Source: Planctomycetota bacterium
Lineage (GTDB): Bacteria; Planctomycetota; Phycisphaerae; WQYP01
Direction of reading: 5' to 3'
Assembly: GCA_021818445.1 (NCBI GenBank)
Contig: JAKAEB010000004.1
Coordinates: 41,947 to 105,946 of the forward strand
Length of the DNA stretch: 64,000 bases
The notes under the pieces are model-generated. The model saw nothing but the letters and a program-made list of their open reading frames with translations, was not told the DNA's origin and made no database searches. Numbering within the stretch: position 1 is the stretch's first letter; every line of letters starts with the position of its first letter. This document shows positions 29,799 to 39,102 of this stretch, in pieces. The position numbers were made by a program, and so were the translations under genes.

Positions 29799-31637
29799 TC
29801 AGTGCGCCAGCGTGATCGCTTGAATTGCTGTCCGTTGCGGTTCGGTCGACGCGTGGGCAAGCGATTTCGCCGGCGGGACTCTCACGCGATAAAGGGCCAT
29901 CGTCATGGTTCGGGCCGCATCCTGTTGATGGTTCCAAAAGCCGCCGGGACGACGTCGCCGTTGGATCAGAATCTCGTGCCAGACCGATAACTTGGTAACT
30001 TTTAAGCCGTCGGCATCCGGGATAGCCGGCCACGTATCGCCGTCCGGCAGCACATAGTATGTGGCTTTGTGTCTTGCTTCGGCCCGGCGAATGATGGAAA
30101 TTTCAATCTTGTGATACTGCGCAAGCTGCAATGGAACTTCCGCCCCCGACGGCAACCGGCGTCCAAGTAGCTTTAAGTAAGCGAGCACACGGGCCTTCTG
30201 GAGCGGGTGCGGCCCCGGTGTTCGGGATAGCTTTATGCATTGACGAAAAAATACTGGCGAAAATATCTGCAGGTTATACAGTCGGTAATCGGTCGTGCTG
30301 CCAAGGTAATTGCAGACAGGCGCGTCGGCGAATATCACCGCACCCGGTTTGACGTGCTGGCGCAAGGCGCGTGCCGCGGTCGCAAGATCCAGCTTGGTGG
30401 CATGCATTTGCTCCAGCGCCGGCACACTGCGCGTCAGGCAATAAGCCCCCGCCAATGCCGAAAGTGCACCGACTGCCAACGCTCGCATGGTGGTGTGCGT
30501 GCCAAAAATGCCGCGCATCGCCCAGAGCGCACAAAGGACCATGGCTGGCATAATATCAATAAAAAATCGCAGGTAGCCGACGGTATTGAGTCGATTGGGT
30601 GCCCAGTAATAAAGCAGATAAACGCCCGCACTTGGTACGATCCAGGCTGTCAGCAAAAGTGCCCACCTTCGTTTATCCGCCATTAATTGCCCCAGCCCAA
30701 GCACAACCAATGGAAATATGAGAAATAAGCCAAAGTTTTCGAATTGTCCCAGCGCGGTGATCCAGTTTCCCTGATAATTGGATGTTTGATCACCTGAGAC
30801 GAAATACCGCCAGCTAAATCCGCCCTGCTCCCCGCAATACCAGTAGCCCGTGCGCCATGGATACCCGAAACTGATCCAATTAATTCCCATCAGGATGACG
30901 ATTGGCAAGGCGTAAGCGGCGGCGGTAAGCCAGATGTCTCTCCAGGGCCGTCGGTCCTTGAACCGGGCAATTAATAGCGCCAGCAGCAGTGGGATACACC
31001 ACAACGCCTCGGTGTAGCGCATGAAGGGGCAAAAACCCAGTACCAGTCCGGCCGCCATCCCCCAACGCCAGCCGCCACGGCGCAGCCAAATCAGCAGCAG
31101 ACAGAAGCCGACAACCGTGAAGCCGAATGCCGCCCCATGCGAATTGGCGTCATCCGAGAACTGTAAAATGACCGGATTGGTCACCAGCAGCAATACGCCG
31201 ATGAGTGCCAAAAATTCATCTACCAATTGACTGAATAAAAAATACGCCGCCACCATCCCCGCCACCATGCAAATGGGGTCTACGGCATAAATGGCGTCGC
31301 GTCCGCCCATCTGCCACGCCAAGGCGGCCAACATGCCAACGCCGGGGGGATACTTGGCATAAACCCGGCCATCGGGCAGTTGCACCATCATGGCACCAAT
31401 AAATTGATACGGATTGTGTGGAATGAAATAAAGCCGCCCATGCTGGGCCAATTCCCGTCCCGTGGTCATGTAGCCGTTTTGATCCACGCCCTGATGTGCC
31501 GGAACAAAAAAGGTCATCAACAACAGGCCATAAGCGGAAATAATCGCCACAGCCGTTAAATGCGCTCCGACGCGGCCCACCCCGGGCTTCTGGGTGGCGG
31601 GCTTACTGAGATCGGCAGTCATAAAGGCGGTTCTCAT
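29799..31637 (-). CDS. GT39/PMT-like membrane glycosyltransferase
   Basis: About 10 TM; QNGYMTTGRELAQHGRLYF..GRVYAKYPPGVGMLAALAW. Confidence 0.7.
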   Translation of the reverse strand: MRTAFMTADLSKPATQKPGVGRVGAHLTAVAIISAYGLLLMTFFVPAHQGVDQNGYMTTGRELAQHGRLYFIPHNPYQFIGAMMVQLPDGRVYAKYPPGVGMLAALAWQMGGRDAIYAVDPICMVAGMVAAYFLFSQLVDEFLALIGVLLLVTNPVILQFSDDANSHGAAFGFTVVGFCLLLIWLRRGGWRWGMAAGLVLGFCPFMRYTEALWCIPLLLALLIARFKDRRPWRDIWLTAAAYALPIVILMGINWISFGYPWRTGYWYCGEQGGFSWRYFVSGDQTSNYQGNWITALGQFENFGLFLIFPLVVLGLGQLMADKRRWALLLTAWIVPSAGVYLLYYWAPNRLNTVGYLRFFIDIMPAMVLCALWAMRGIFGTHTTMRALAVGALSALAGAYCLTRSVPALEQMHATKLDLATAARALRQHVKPGAVIFADAPVCNYLGSTTDYRLYNLQIFSPVFFRQCIKLSRTPGPHPLQKARVLAYLKLLGRRLPSGAEVPLQLAQYHKIEISIIRRAEARHKATYYVLPDGDTWPAIPDADGLKVTKLSVWHEILIQRRRRPGGFWNHQQDAARTMTMALYRVRVPPAKSLAHASTEPQRTAIQAITLAH

Positions 31638-31894
31638 GCAACTTTAGGCACAACGAAGCAAGGCGTAAATCGTTGCGGATTACCAATGTCTATTTGGAAA
31701 AATAAATCCGCACACCTCGCGCGGGGTGCAACTATCCCATCTCTGGCGCGTAAGGCTCAGCAGTGGATTAATATCGCCGACAGGCGGAGAAAACCAAAGT
31801 TGATGGCAGGCTGGTCAGCGATGCGAATGACTGCAAACCAGCATTGACCGTGCGGTTGATGGGTTTGCAGATGGTGTTTTTCAGGAGTGTAAAT

Positions 31895-32233
31895 ATGTTC
31901 ACCTCACGGAAGCCTCTGGTCATTGTGACGCTTACGGCAGCCATGGGTGCCGGGTTCATCGCCGGTAACATTTTTAACAGCCAATCAAGGACGGCACAGG
32001 CCGTTACGGTCCCCGTCGCGCCGATCACCATGATGACTGATAAGCGCAAGGATATTCATCTGATATTCATGGCTGCGCGGCGATTGCACATGGCCGCCAA
32101 AATTCTCGCCCGTGGTGAGGCCGAATATGGCGGGCACCGGGTGGCGGCTCTTGCGGCCACCCGCCAGGCACTGGAGCAGTGCAAGGCTGCCGCAATTTTC
32201 GTCAAGACTCATCACCCGCGGCACGGTGGCTGA
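31895..32233 (+). CDS. Small exported hypothetical protein
   Basis: MFTSRKPLVIVTLTAAMGAGFIAG signal/TM; followed by terminator. Confidence 0.5.
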   Translation: MFTSRKPLVIVTLTAAMGAGFIAGNIFNSQSRTAQAVTVPVAPITMMTDKRKDIHLIFMAARRLHMAAKILARGEAEYGGHRVAALAATRQALEQCKAAAIFVKTHHPRHGG

Positions 32234-32247
32234 GGTTAAGCGATTCA

Positions 32248-32291
32248 GGCGTCCGGGAGAGAGATAATCTGTCTTCCGGACGCCAATTTTT
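32248..32291 (+). terminator. Rho-independent terminator
   Basis: GGCGTCCGG...CCGGACGCC then ATTTTT. Confidence 0.65.
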
Positions 32292-32303
32292 GCTCCTGCG
32301 TAT

Positions 32304-32888
32304 TTATTCCGGTATGTGGTTTTGTCGCTTTAACATCAAATTTAAAATATGCGCCGCCACGGACTCAGGCGATCTGTCGGCGGCGACAACAACGTCGGCA
32401 ACCGATGCATAGATATCCTTGCGTTGGGCAAGCAACGCGCTGACCTCGCTCAAGCCGCCCGCTGACGTAAGATTCGGACGCGAGGATTGTGATGCCGTAT
32501 CGGCATTGATCCGTGCCCACAGAACCTGAGCCGGGGCGTCAAGCCAGATAACCCACCCGCAATCCCTGAGTCTCCTGGCATTCTCCGCTGCCAGCACCGC
32601 TCCGCCACCGGCACTGATAATCGCCCCGGGGATGTGCGTCGCCTGCCTGACCGCCTCCGACTCGAGCTTTCTGAAAAGCGACTCACCGCCACGATCAAAT
32701 ATATCTTTAATGGTCTCGCCTGCCGCATGTGTGATCATCACATCCGTATCAATAAACGGTCGGCCGAGTTGCTGCGAAAGCAAGCGCCCCACTGTGCTTT
32801 TGCCGCTGCCGCGAAAACCGATCAGCACGATTGAATCCGGCGATGGCTTATCCGCATCCGAGGTGACGGTATTTTTGTTCATCAGCAA
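32304..32888 (-). CDS. aroK: Shikimate kinase
   Basis: IVLIGFRGSGKSTVGRLLSQQLGRPFIDTD. Confidence 0.93.
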   Translation of the reverse strand: MLMNKNTVTSDADKPSPDSIVLIGFRGSGKSTVGRLLSQQLGRPFIDTDVMITHAAGETIKDIFDRGGESLFRKLESEAVRQATHIPGAIISAGGGAVLAAENARRLRDCGWVIWLDAPAQVLWARINADTASQSSRPNLTSAGGLSEVSALLAQRKDIYASVADVVVAADRSPESVAAHILNLMLKRQNHIPE

Positions 32889-32954
32889 TCCTGCAATTAT
32901 CCGCGCCCGGGTTCACATGGTGCCGCTCCCGGCAGCGTGTGGGCCAGCGGCGGC

Positions 32955-34466
32955 TCATGACACCGGCAACTTTGGTACTTCGGGTTTGCCGCCCGCTACT
33001 CGACTCATTGGCCAGATACACCGCATGGTGGTGCCGATGTTTACCTGGCTTTCCAACTCAACAACGCCGCCCATACCCGCCACCGCATGTTTCACGATCG
33101 CCAAACCCAATCCGGTACCCCGATCTGATCCACCGCGGCTGCGATTAACCGTGTAGAACCGCTCGAAAACCCGCTGCCGGTCTTCCGGCGGTATGCCGCA
33201 CCCGGTATCTTTGACCTCTAATATTAAAAATTCCTCACGGTCCGTGCCTCCGGCGTTGCCCGTCCGTAGCGGCAGACCACGCTGCCCGGCAGCCGCGCGC
33301 ATCTGCCGGTAAGACCGCACGGTAACCGAGCCATGACTGGTAAATTTAATACTGTTGTCGACCAGATTTTTAAGCGTCAGTAAGATGAGCCGCTCGTCGC
33401 CGCGCATTACCGCCGCATCCGGCGCGATATCAAACCGAAGTTCAATTCCCTTCTGGGCGGCAATGGCACTGAAAATATGGGTCAGCACGTTTTGTAATTC
33501 CGCCAGTTTGATCAGGTCAGTCCGTACCAGCGCATTGGGGTCTTCGGTGCGCGACAGGTCGAGCAGGTCCTGTACCAGCAACTGTAATCGCGATACATGA
33601 CCACCAATGATATCCATGCACCGTTTAACCGTGGCTTGATCGTCAATGCCAGCGTCGAGTACGGTTTCAACTGCGGCGCGAATGCTGGCTAGAGGCGTGC
33701 GCAGCTCGTGGCTGGCATTGGCGGAAAAATCGGCCTTCATCTGGGTGCTGGCGATCCATTCCGTCTGGTCACGGAAGGTTAAAATAATGGGTGTTTGCGC
33801 CTGGCCGGCGACCACGCCCGAGGCGAGTACCTCAACGGATCGCTGGCGTCCATCCACCACCAGCTTGATGTGCCGCGTGCACCCCAGACCGGTTTCCCGT
33901 GTGGTGCGTATCAGTTCGCTCACACCCGTATCACGCAGAAAGTCTCCCAGATTTTCGTTTTTGGCCTCGCCCGGCGGCCTGCTTGCGCCCTCTCCATTTG
34001 ACAGCGTATGTCCGCGACCAATGTCTCGCAGCCAGGCAATCAGACGCGCGTTGCAGCAGATGATCCGGTTCTGGACGTCAACAATTGCCACCGGCTGGTC
34101 GATGTGTTCCAGCGTGGCATCCAATAATTTAGCCCTGAATTCCGTGTCCTGCCGCTCTTTGTCGCGTTGCTGAATCAGGCCGGCAAACAGATCGTAAATT
34201 TCTCGCAAATCGTTATCTGCCCAGCGCCGCAGCACAACGGCTTGGGCACCAATTCCGGCCGCCTGGGCCTCGGCAAATTTGCGCAGGGCCTGCAAATCAC
34301 GTCGCCGCCGACGTTCATCCGCAATCAGGCTCGCGGCCAGAATGGCCAGACCGGCCGCCAATAGCCCCACGATAATGATTAAAACGCTTGAAATTGGCAT
34401 AATTCGCCTGAAAACTCCCGCAATCGTCCGCAATCCTTTGCCCGTCACCGATACCACCATTATCAT
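32955..34466 (-). CDS. Sensor histidine kinase (PAS-HisKA-HATPase, PhoR-like)
   Basis: ADFSANASHELRTPLASI; DTGCGIPPEDRQRVFERFYTVNRSRGG..GTGLGLAIVKHAV. Confidence 0.95.
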   Translation of the reverse strand: MIMVVSVTGKGLRTIAGVFRRIMPISSVLIIIVGLLAAGLAILAASLIADERRRRRDLQALRKFAEAQAAGIGAQAVVLRRWADNDLREIYDLFAGLIQQRDKERQDTEFRAKLLDATLEHIDQPVAIVDVQNRIICCNARLIAWLRDIGRGHTLSNGEGASRPPGEAKNENLGDFLRDTGVSELIRTTRETGLGCTRHIKLVVDGRQRSVEVLASGVVAGQAQTPIILTFRDQTEWIASTQMKADFSANASHELRTPLASIRAAVETVLDAGIDDQATVKRCMDIIGGHVSRLQLLVQDLLDLSRTEDPNALVRTDLIKLAELQNVLTHIFSAIAAQKGIELRFDIAPDAAVMRGDERLILLTLKNLVDNSIKFTSHGSVTVRSYRQMRAAAGQRGLPLRTGNAGGTDREEFLILEVKDTGCGIPPEDRQRVFERFYTVNRSRGGSDRGTGLGLAIVKHAVAGMGGVVELESQVNIGTTMRCIWPMSRVAGGKPEVPKLPVS

Positions 34467-34504
34467 ACTACCGCATGGTAGTTGTCAGCAGGAACGCAAA
34501 AGAC

Positions 34505-35392
34505 ATGGCGAAGCGGATTTGGTTAGATGGCAAGTTGGTTGATTCACAGCAGGCATCCGTCAACGTGTTTGATCACGGGGTGCTTTACGGCGATGGGGTC
34601 TTTGAGGGCCTGCGCCAATATGCGGGGCGTGTTTTCAAGCTGGATGAGCACCTCCGCCGCCTGTTTGATTCAGCCAAGTCCATCCGATTGGCCATCCCCT
34701 ACACCCGTGAAGAACTCGCCCACGCGATCCTTCAGACCACCGCCGCCAACGATCTTACCGACAGTTACATCCGTTTAATTGTGACCCGCGGAATTGGGGC
34801 CTTGGGTATTTCGCCACTTAACTGTGCCAAGCCCACCGTGGTGATCATCGCCGACCTTATCAAGATGTACTCTGAAGAAACCTATCGCACCGGCATGGCC
34901 ATCATTACCGCGAGCACCATTCGCACCAGTCCGGCTTCGCTGTCGCCCAAAATTAAAAGCCTCAATTACCTCAACAACATCATGGCCAAATGGGAGGCCA
35001 TCGACGCTGGCGTCTCGGAGGCCGTCATGCTTAACCAGCTCGGCTATGTGTGCGAGTGCACGGCTGATAACATCTTCATCGTGCGCGACGGCGTGCTTTT
35101 TACGCCGCCGGAAGAAAGTGGCATCCTGCTGGGTATTACCCGCGGAACGGTGATCGAATTGGCAACGAAAAATGAAATTCAAGTTCGACAGGTCAACCTG
35201 ACCCGGCACGATCTGTACACCGCCGACGAATGCTTCTTAACCGGTACCGGTGCCGAGATTGTGCCGGTGACCAGTATCGACCGCCGCGCTATCGGCAACG
35301 GGTATGTCGGCCCCGTGACTCAATCGCTTACCGCTGCCTTCCATAGAGAGGTGCGATCCGCATCGGATATTCCTTTGCCGGCGGCTCTTTGA
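34505..35392 (+). CDS. ilvE: Branched-chain amino acid aminotransferase
   Basis: FDHGVLYGDGVFEGLRQYAG; IKSLNYLNNIMAKWEA; GAEIVPVTSIDRR. Confidence 0.93.
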   Translation: MAKRIWLDGKLVDSQQASVNVFDHGVLYGDGVFEGLRQYAGRVFKLDEHLRRLFDSAKSIRLAIPYTREELAHAILQTTAANDLTDSYIRLIVTRGIGALGISPLNCAKPTVVIIADLIKMYSEETYRTGMAIITASTIRTSPASLSPKIKSLNYLNNIMAKWEAIDAGVSEAVMLNQLGYVCECTADNIFIVRDGVLFTPPEESGILLGITRGTVIELATKNEIQVRQVNLTRHDLYTADECFLTGTGAEIVPVTSIDRRAIGNGYVGPVTQSLTAAFHREVRSASDIPLPAAL

Positions 35393-35412
35393 CCGCTTGT
35401 GGGCTGCAGACA

Positions 35413-36294
35413 TTAAAATACCTGGCGCAGAAACGCCAGACTTTTTCTGGCGGCCTCCAGCGGCCTGGCGGTATGGGTATAGAGTTCCACCGTGGCGAAA
35501 CGGTCGTACCCAGTGCGTTGCATCGCCCGCACAATAGCCGCAAAATCGACTGTTCCCTCGCCTGGTATCATGTGGTAATGCTTACGCCCCGGCAGGTCTT
35601 CCAGATGGCAATTCCATATTCGCCCACGCAGCATCTGCAGCACCTGCGATGGCTTTTCACCCAGCACAATGCTGTGCCCCAGATCCAAATTGGCACCTAA
35701 ACGCCCGCTTCCCACCTCATCGATCAGTGCGCGTAATTCGTGCGCCCATTCAATGAGCAACAGCGGCTCGCATTCAATACCCACATCAATGCCCAGATGT
35801 TCCGCCCTGGCCATGATCGGCTTAAGTGATTCGACCAGACACGTCAGCGCTTTTTCCGGCGGCATCTCTGGTAAGGCCTTGCCGCTGGTGATGCTGATGT
35901 TTCTTGCGCCCACCTGGTGGGCGAAGTCTAACGTATGCAGAATTAATGAAATGCGATCGCGACGCAGTGCCGCCCGTGGCGATACGAGTGATGGTTCAAA
36001 AAATGGCTCCGGCGGAGGACTTTTCCAATAGCCGAAGGTGCAGTTGGCATTTACGTTTGACACCTGCAATTGAGCCTTTTCCAGCGCACGCACAATGGCG
36101 CTTACCTCGCGCCCGGGCCTTTTCGGATACCAGTGAGGCGCGTCGGCCAGGATTTCAATCCCCTCATAACCCGCGGCGGCAATGTCAGTTATTGCCCGCA
36201 GCAGCGTGTAGCGGGTAAAACCGTTGCTGGCATAGGCCAATGGGATGGGCTTCTTCATGGCTGCAAATATACCCGCCGACACTTTTCTTCGCAT
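35413..36294 (-). CDS. Sugar phosphate isomerase/epimerase (xylose isomerase-like TIM barrel)
   Basis: GYEGIEILADAPHWYP; LGANLDLGHSIVLG; VTVELYTHT-type end; likely start near 36258. Confidence 0.85.
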   Translation of the reverse strand: MRRKVSAGIFAAMKKPIPLAYASNGFTRYTLLRAITDIAAAGYEGIEILADAPHWYPKRPGREVSAIVRALEKAQLQVSNVNANCTFGYWKSPPPEPFFEPSLVSPRAALRRDRISLILHTLDFAHQVGARNISITSGKALPEMPPEKALTCLVESLKPIMARAEHLGIDVGIECEPLLLIEWAHELRALIDEVGSGRLGANLDLGHSIVLGEKPSQVLQMLRGRIWNCHLEDLPGRKHYHMIPGEGTVDFAAIVRAMQRTGYDRFATVELYTHTARPLEAARKSLAFLRQVF

Positions 36295-36378
36295 GAGATT
36301 GTCGCAGTGGGATGGGCGAATTGGTTACTTTACAACTTGCCGCTAAAATTTGACGCACTGTGCGGAAAGGATACTTTG

Positions 36379-37257
36379 ATGGATCGACTTTTTGAACTGC
36401 CCCTGACGGATTGGAATCAACCATTGGATTCGGCTCGCCAGGAACTGGCTACCGACGCGATGGAATCGGGCAAGGCGGTTTTTTTACCGCAACTCGCCTT
36501 TCAATTTCATGATGAGGAAAAAAAATTCCTCACACCATCTTGGAGTAACGGAGCCGCCAAAAACATCAGTTATGACTCCTCCACCGGAAAAATACAGGGT
36601 ATGGAGGGGGAATCGGCTGACAAGGCCGCTCTGGCCAGCATGCTTCAGCGTTATGCGGATTCCACCACCTCTCTACTGAATAATATATTTCCCCGCTATA
36701 AGCCAGCCTTAATTCGCGGCCGCACCAGTTATCGCCCCGTGGAAATCAAGGGCCGGGCGGCCAAGGTCACCAAAGATGACACCCGACTGCATCCGGATCA
36801 ATTTCCGGCTCGGCCAGTGCAGGGCAAACGAATCATCCGGGTATTCTGCAATGTCAATCCGCACGGCAAGGGACGCGACTGGCGCATTGGCGAACCGTTC
36901 GCCGCATTTGCCCAGAAGTTTTTTCCGCAGTTGAAGGCTCCGTTTCCCGGCGTGCTTGGTTTGCAGTATTTGCTGCGTATCACCCGCCGGCGCCGCACCC
37001 TTTACGATCATTACATGCTGCAATTACATGACCGGGGCAAGATGGATGATCACTATCAAAAAACCGCGTTGCAGAGCCCCTTTAGTTTTCCTGCCCAATG
37101 CACCTGGCTGTGCTTCACCGATGAAGTGTTGCACGCCGTGGATGCGGGCCAATACCTGCTCGAGCAAACCTATCTCCTGCCGGTTGGAGCGATGCGCGAT
37201 CCGGAAAAATCGCCACTGCGGGTGCTGGAGCGAATGGCCAATCGGGCGCTGGTTTAA
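36379..37257 (+). CDS. Kdo hydroxylase family protein (KdoO-like dioxygenase)
   Basis: 292 aa; TRLHPDQFPARPVQGKRIIRVFCNVNPHGKGRDWRIGEPF and QCTWLCFTDEVLHAVDAGQYLLEQTYLLPV. Confidence 0.75.
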   Translation: MDRLFELPLTDWNQPLDSARQELATDAMESGKAVFLPQLAFQFHDEEKKFLTPSWSNGAAKNISYDSSTGKIQGMEGESADKAALASMLQRYADSTTSLLNNIFPRYKPALIRGRTSYRPVEIKGRAAKVTKDDTRLHPDQFPARPVQGKRIIRVFCNVNPHGKGRDWRIGEPFAAFAQKFFPQLKAPFPGVLGLQYLLRITRRRRTLYDHYMLQLHDRGKMDDHYQKTALQSPFSFPAQCTWLCFTDEVLHAVDAGQYLLEQTYLLPVGAMRDPEKSPLRVLERMANRALV

Positions 37258-37361
37258 CCATCATTTTGCCAGCGCGTGCCGACGGTAAACAGTAATCGGT
37301 TATCATTCAGGTCACTTGCGGGGGTGGTGGCGTGAACAGTGGCTTATAGGATTGGGCCAAA

Positions 37362-39083
37362 ATGAATTTTAATACCGCCAACCAGACTTGGCGCCAGCTA
37401 TTTGGCAACGGGACGACCTACATCGTCCCTCGGTTTCAGCGCGATTACAGTTGGAAACAGGACCAGTGGGACGACCTTTGGATGGACATTCAAGAGGTGT
37501 CATCCGCCGGTGGAGATGCCAGCCATTACATGGGCTACCTCGTTCTCCAGGCACAGGACCCCAAATCATTCACGGTCATAGATGGCCAGCAAAGGCTTAC
37601 AACACTGAGTATTCTGGCTTTGGCGGTTATAAAAGTTTTATTGGAACTCGCCGACGGGGGTGTGGCTGCGGATATGAATCGGCGGCGGGCGGAACAACTG
37701 CGGAGCATCTATATTGGCTTTCTGGACCCTGTAACGCTGGTTGCCCGGCCTAAGTTGAATTTGAACCGCAACAACAATGCATTCTATCAGGATAAACTTG
37801 TTCCATTGGAAAAATTGCCGCAGCGAAATCTGCGATCGTCCGAGCATCTGCTTCGTAAGGCGTTTGAATGGTTCGTGAAGAAAGTACGAGAAACAGGCGG
37901 CAAGGATCGCAACGGTGAAATCTTCGCCAAATTTATTGACGATCTCTCCGACCGACTATTTTTTACAGTGGTGACCGTAACCGACGAACTCAACGCCTTT
38001 CGAGTTTTCGAGACTCTCAATTCGCGGGGGGTCAGGCTCTCGCCGACAGATCTGCTCAAAAATCACCTTTTTTCAGTAGTGGCCGGTGGAACCGTGCACG
38101 AGAGTGACATCGAGGCGCTCGAGCGCCGGTGGGATCACATGGTCGGCATGCTGGGCAGTGAGGACTTTCCCAATTTTCTCCGCGTGCACTGGAATAGCCG
38201 AAATAAGCTCGTCCGCGAAGTGGATCTTTTCAAGGTAATACGCGAGAGCACAGGTGACCGGGCGGCGGTTTTTGAGTTGGTTCGCCAGATGGAGGGGGAC
38301 GTTGGACTCTACACCGCCTTACCAAATCCAGATGGCGATTATTGGGAGTCCGACGGGGCGAAATTGGTTCGGCTACTGAAAATGTTCAACGTTCGCCAGC
38401 CCTGGCCATTGCTGCTCGCAGTGGGCCGATCCATTGCAGGCGGCGAATCTAATCCCGCCAAGGAAGAGGAATTTATAGACATTTTGCGTGCCTGCGTAGT
38501 TATCTCATTTCGGTACAACGTGATCTGCGGGCTGGCGACGAACGAACAGGAGCGAACTTACAACGCGGTTGCGCAGAAGGTCAGTAATGCTGAACTGACC
38601 AATTCGGCCCAAATTATACGCGCATTGTCTGATATCTACGTTACTGACAGGCAATTTGTGGCGGCGTTTGAGGAAAAGAGATTCAAGACCGACTCCGCTA
38701 GAAATGCCCAAGTTGTCAAATATATGCTTTTCGAGATTGAGCGGCACCTCGCGGGACGCGATTTGGACAGCGCAAGTGCCCGCTACAACCTCGAGCATAT
38801 CCTTCCGCAAAACCCATCCCCGCAATGGGCCGACATCCCGGATGCGGACGACGCTGCTGACTTGCTCGGCAATATGACCCTGATGGAAAAGTCCGCCAAT
38901 AGTGCCATCGCCAATGCCGATTATCCGGCCAAGCGCGCTGCCTACGCCCGGAGCGCGATATCGCTGACAACCCGCGTCGCGGAGGAAAACGAAACATGGG
39001 CACTGGAAAATATTCGGCGGCGACAACACTGGCTTGCCGAGCAGGCCAAGGGCATCTGGCGGCTGGCCCAATTTGATAAATAG
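37362..39083 (+). CDS. DUF262 + DUF1524 (GmrSD-like) protein
   Basis: YIVPRFQRDYSWKQDQWDDLW, FTVIDGQQRLTTLS, NSRGVRLSPTDLLKN, C-terminal YNLEHILPQ (HNH-like). Confidence 0.88.
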   Translation: MNFNTANQTWRQLFGNGTTYIVPRFQRDYSWKQDQWDDLWMDIQEVSSAGGDASHYMGYLVLQAQDPKSFTVIDGQQRLTTLSILALAVIKVLLELADGGVAADMNRRRAEQLRSIYIGFLDPVTLVARPKLNLNRNNNAFYQDKLVPLEKLPQRNLRSSEHLLRKAFEWFVKKVRETGGKDRNGEIFAKFIDDLSDRLFFTVVTVTDELNAFRVFETLNSRGVRLSPTDLLKNHLFSVVAGGTVHESDIEALERRWDHMVGMLGSEDFPNFLRVHWNSRNKLVREVDLFKVIRESTGDRAAVFELVRQMEGDVGLYTALPNPDGDYWESDGAKLVRLLKMFNVRQPWPLLLAVGRSIAGGESNPAKEEEFIDILRACVVISFRYNVICGLATNEQERTYNAVAQKVSNAELTNSAQIIRALSDIYVTDRQFVAAFEEKRFKTDSARNAQVVKYMLFEIERHLAGRDLDSASARYNLEHILPQNPSPQWADIPDADDAADLLGNMTLMEKSANSAIANADYPAKRAAYARSAISLTTRVAEENETWALENIRRRQHWLAEQAKGIWRLAQFDK

Positions 39084-39102
39084 GCCCGCGCATCCGCAAA
39101 CG

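Noticed and set aside
37362-39083. Multi-gene defence island around the DUF262/DUF1524 gene
   Set aside because: Neighbours are a Kdo-hydroxylase-like gene, a sugar isomerase and purF; no other defence genes nearby.
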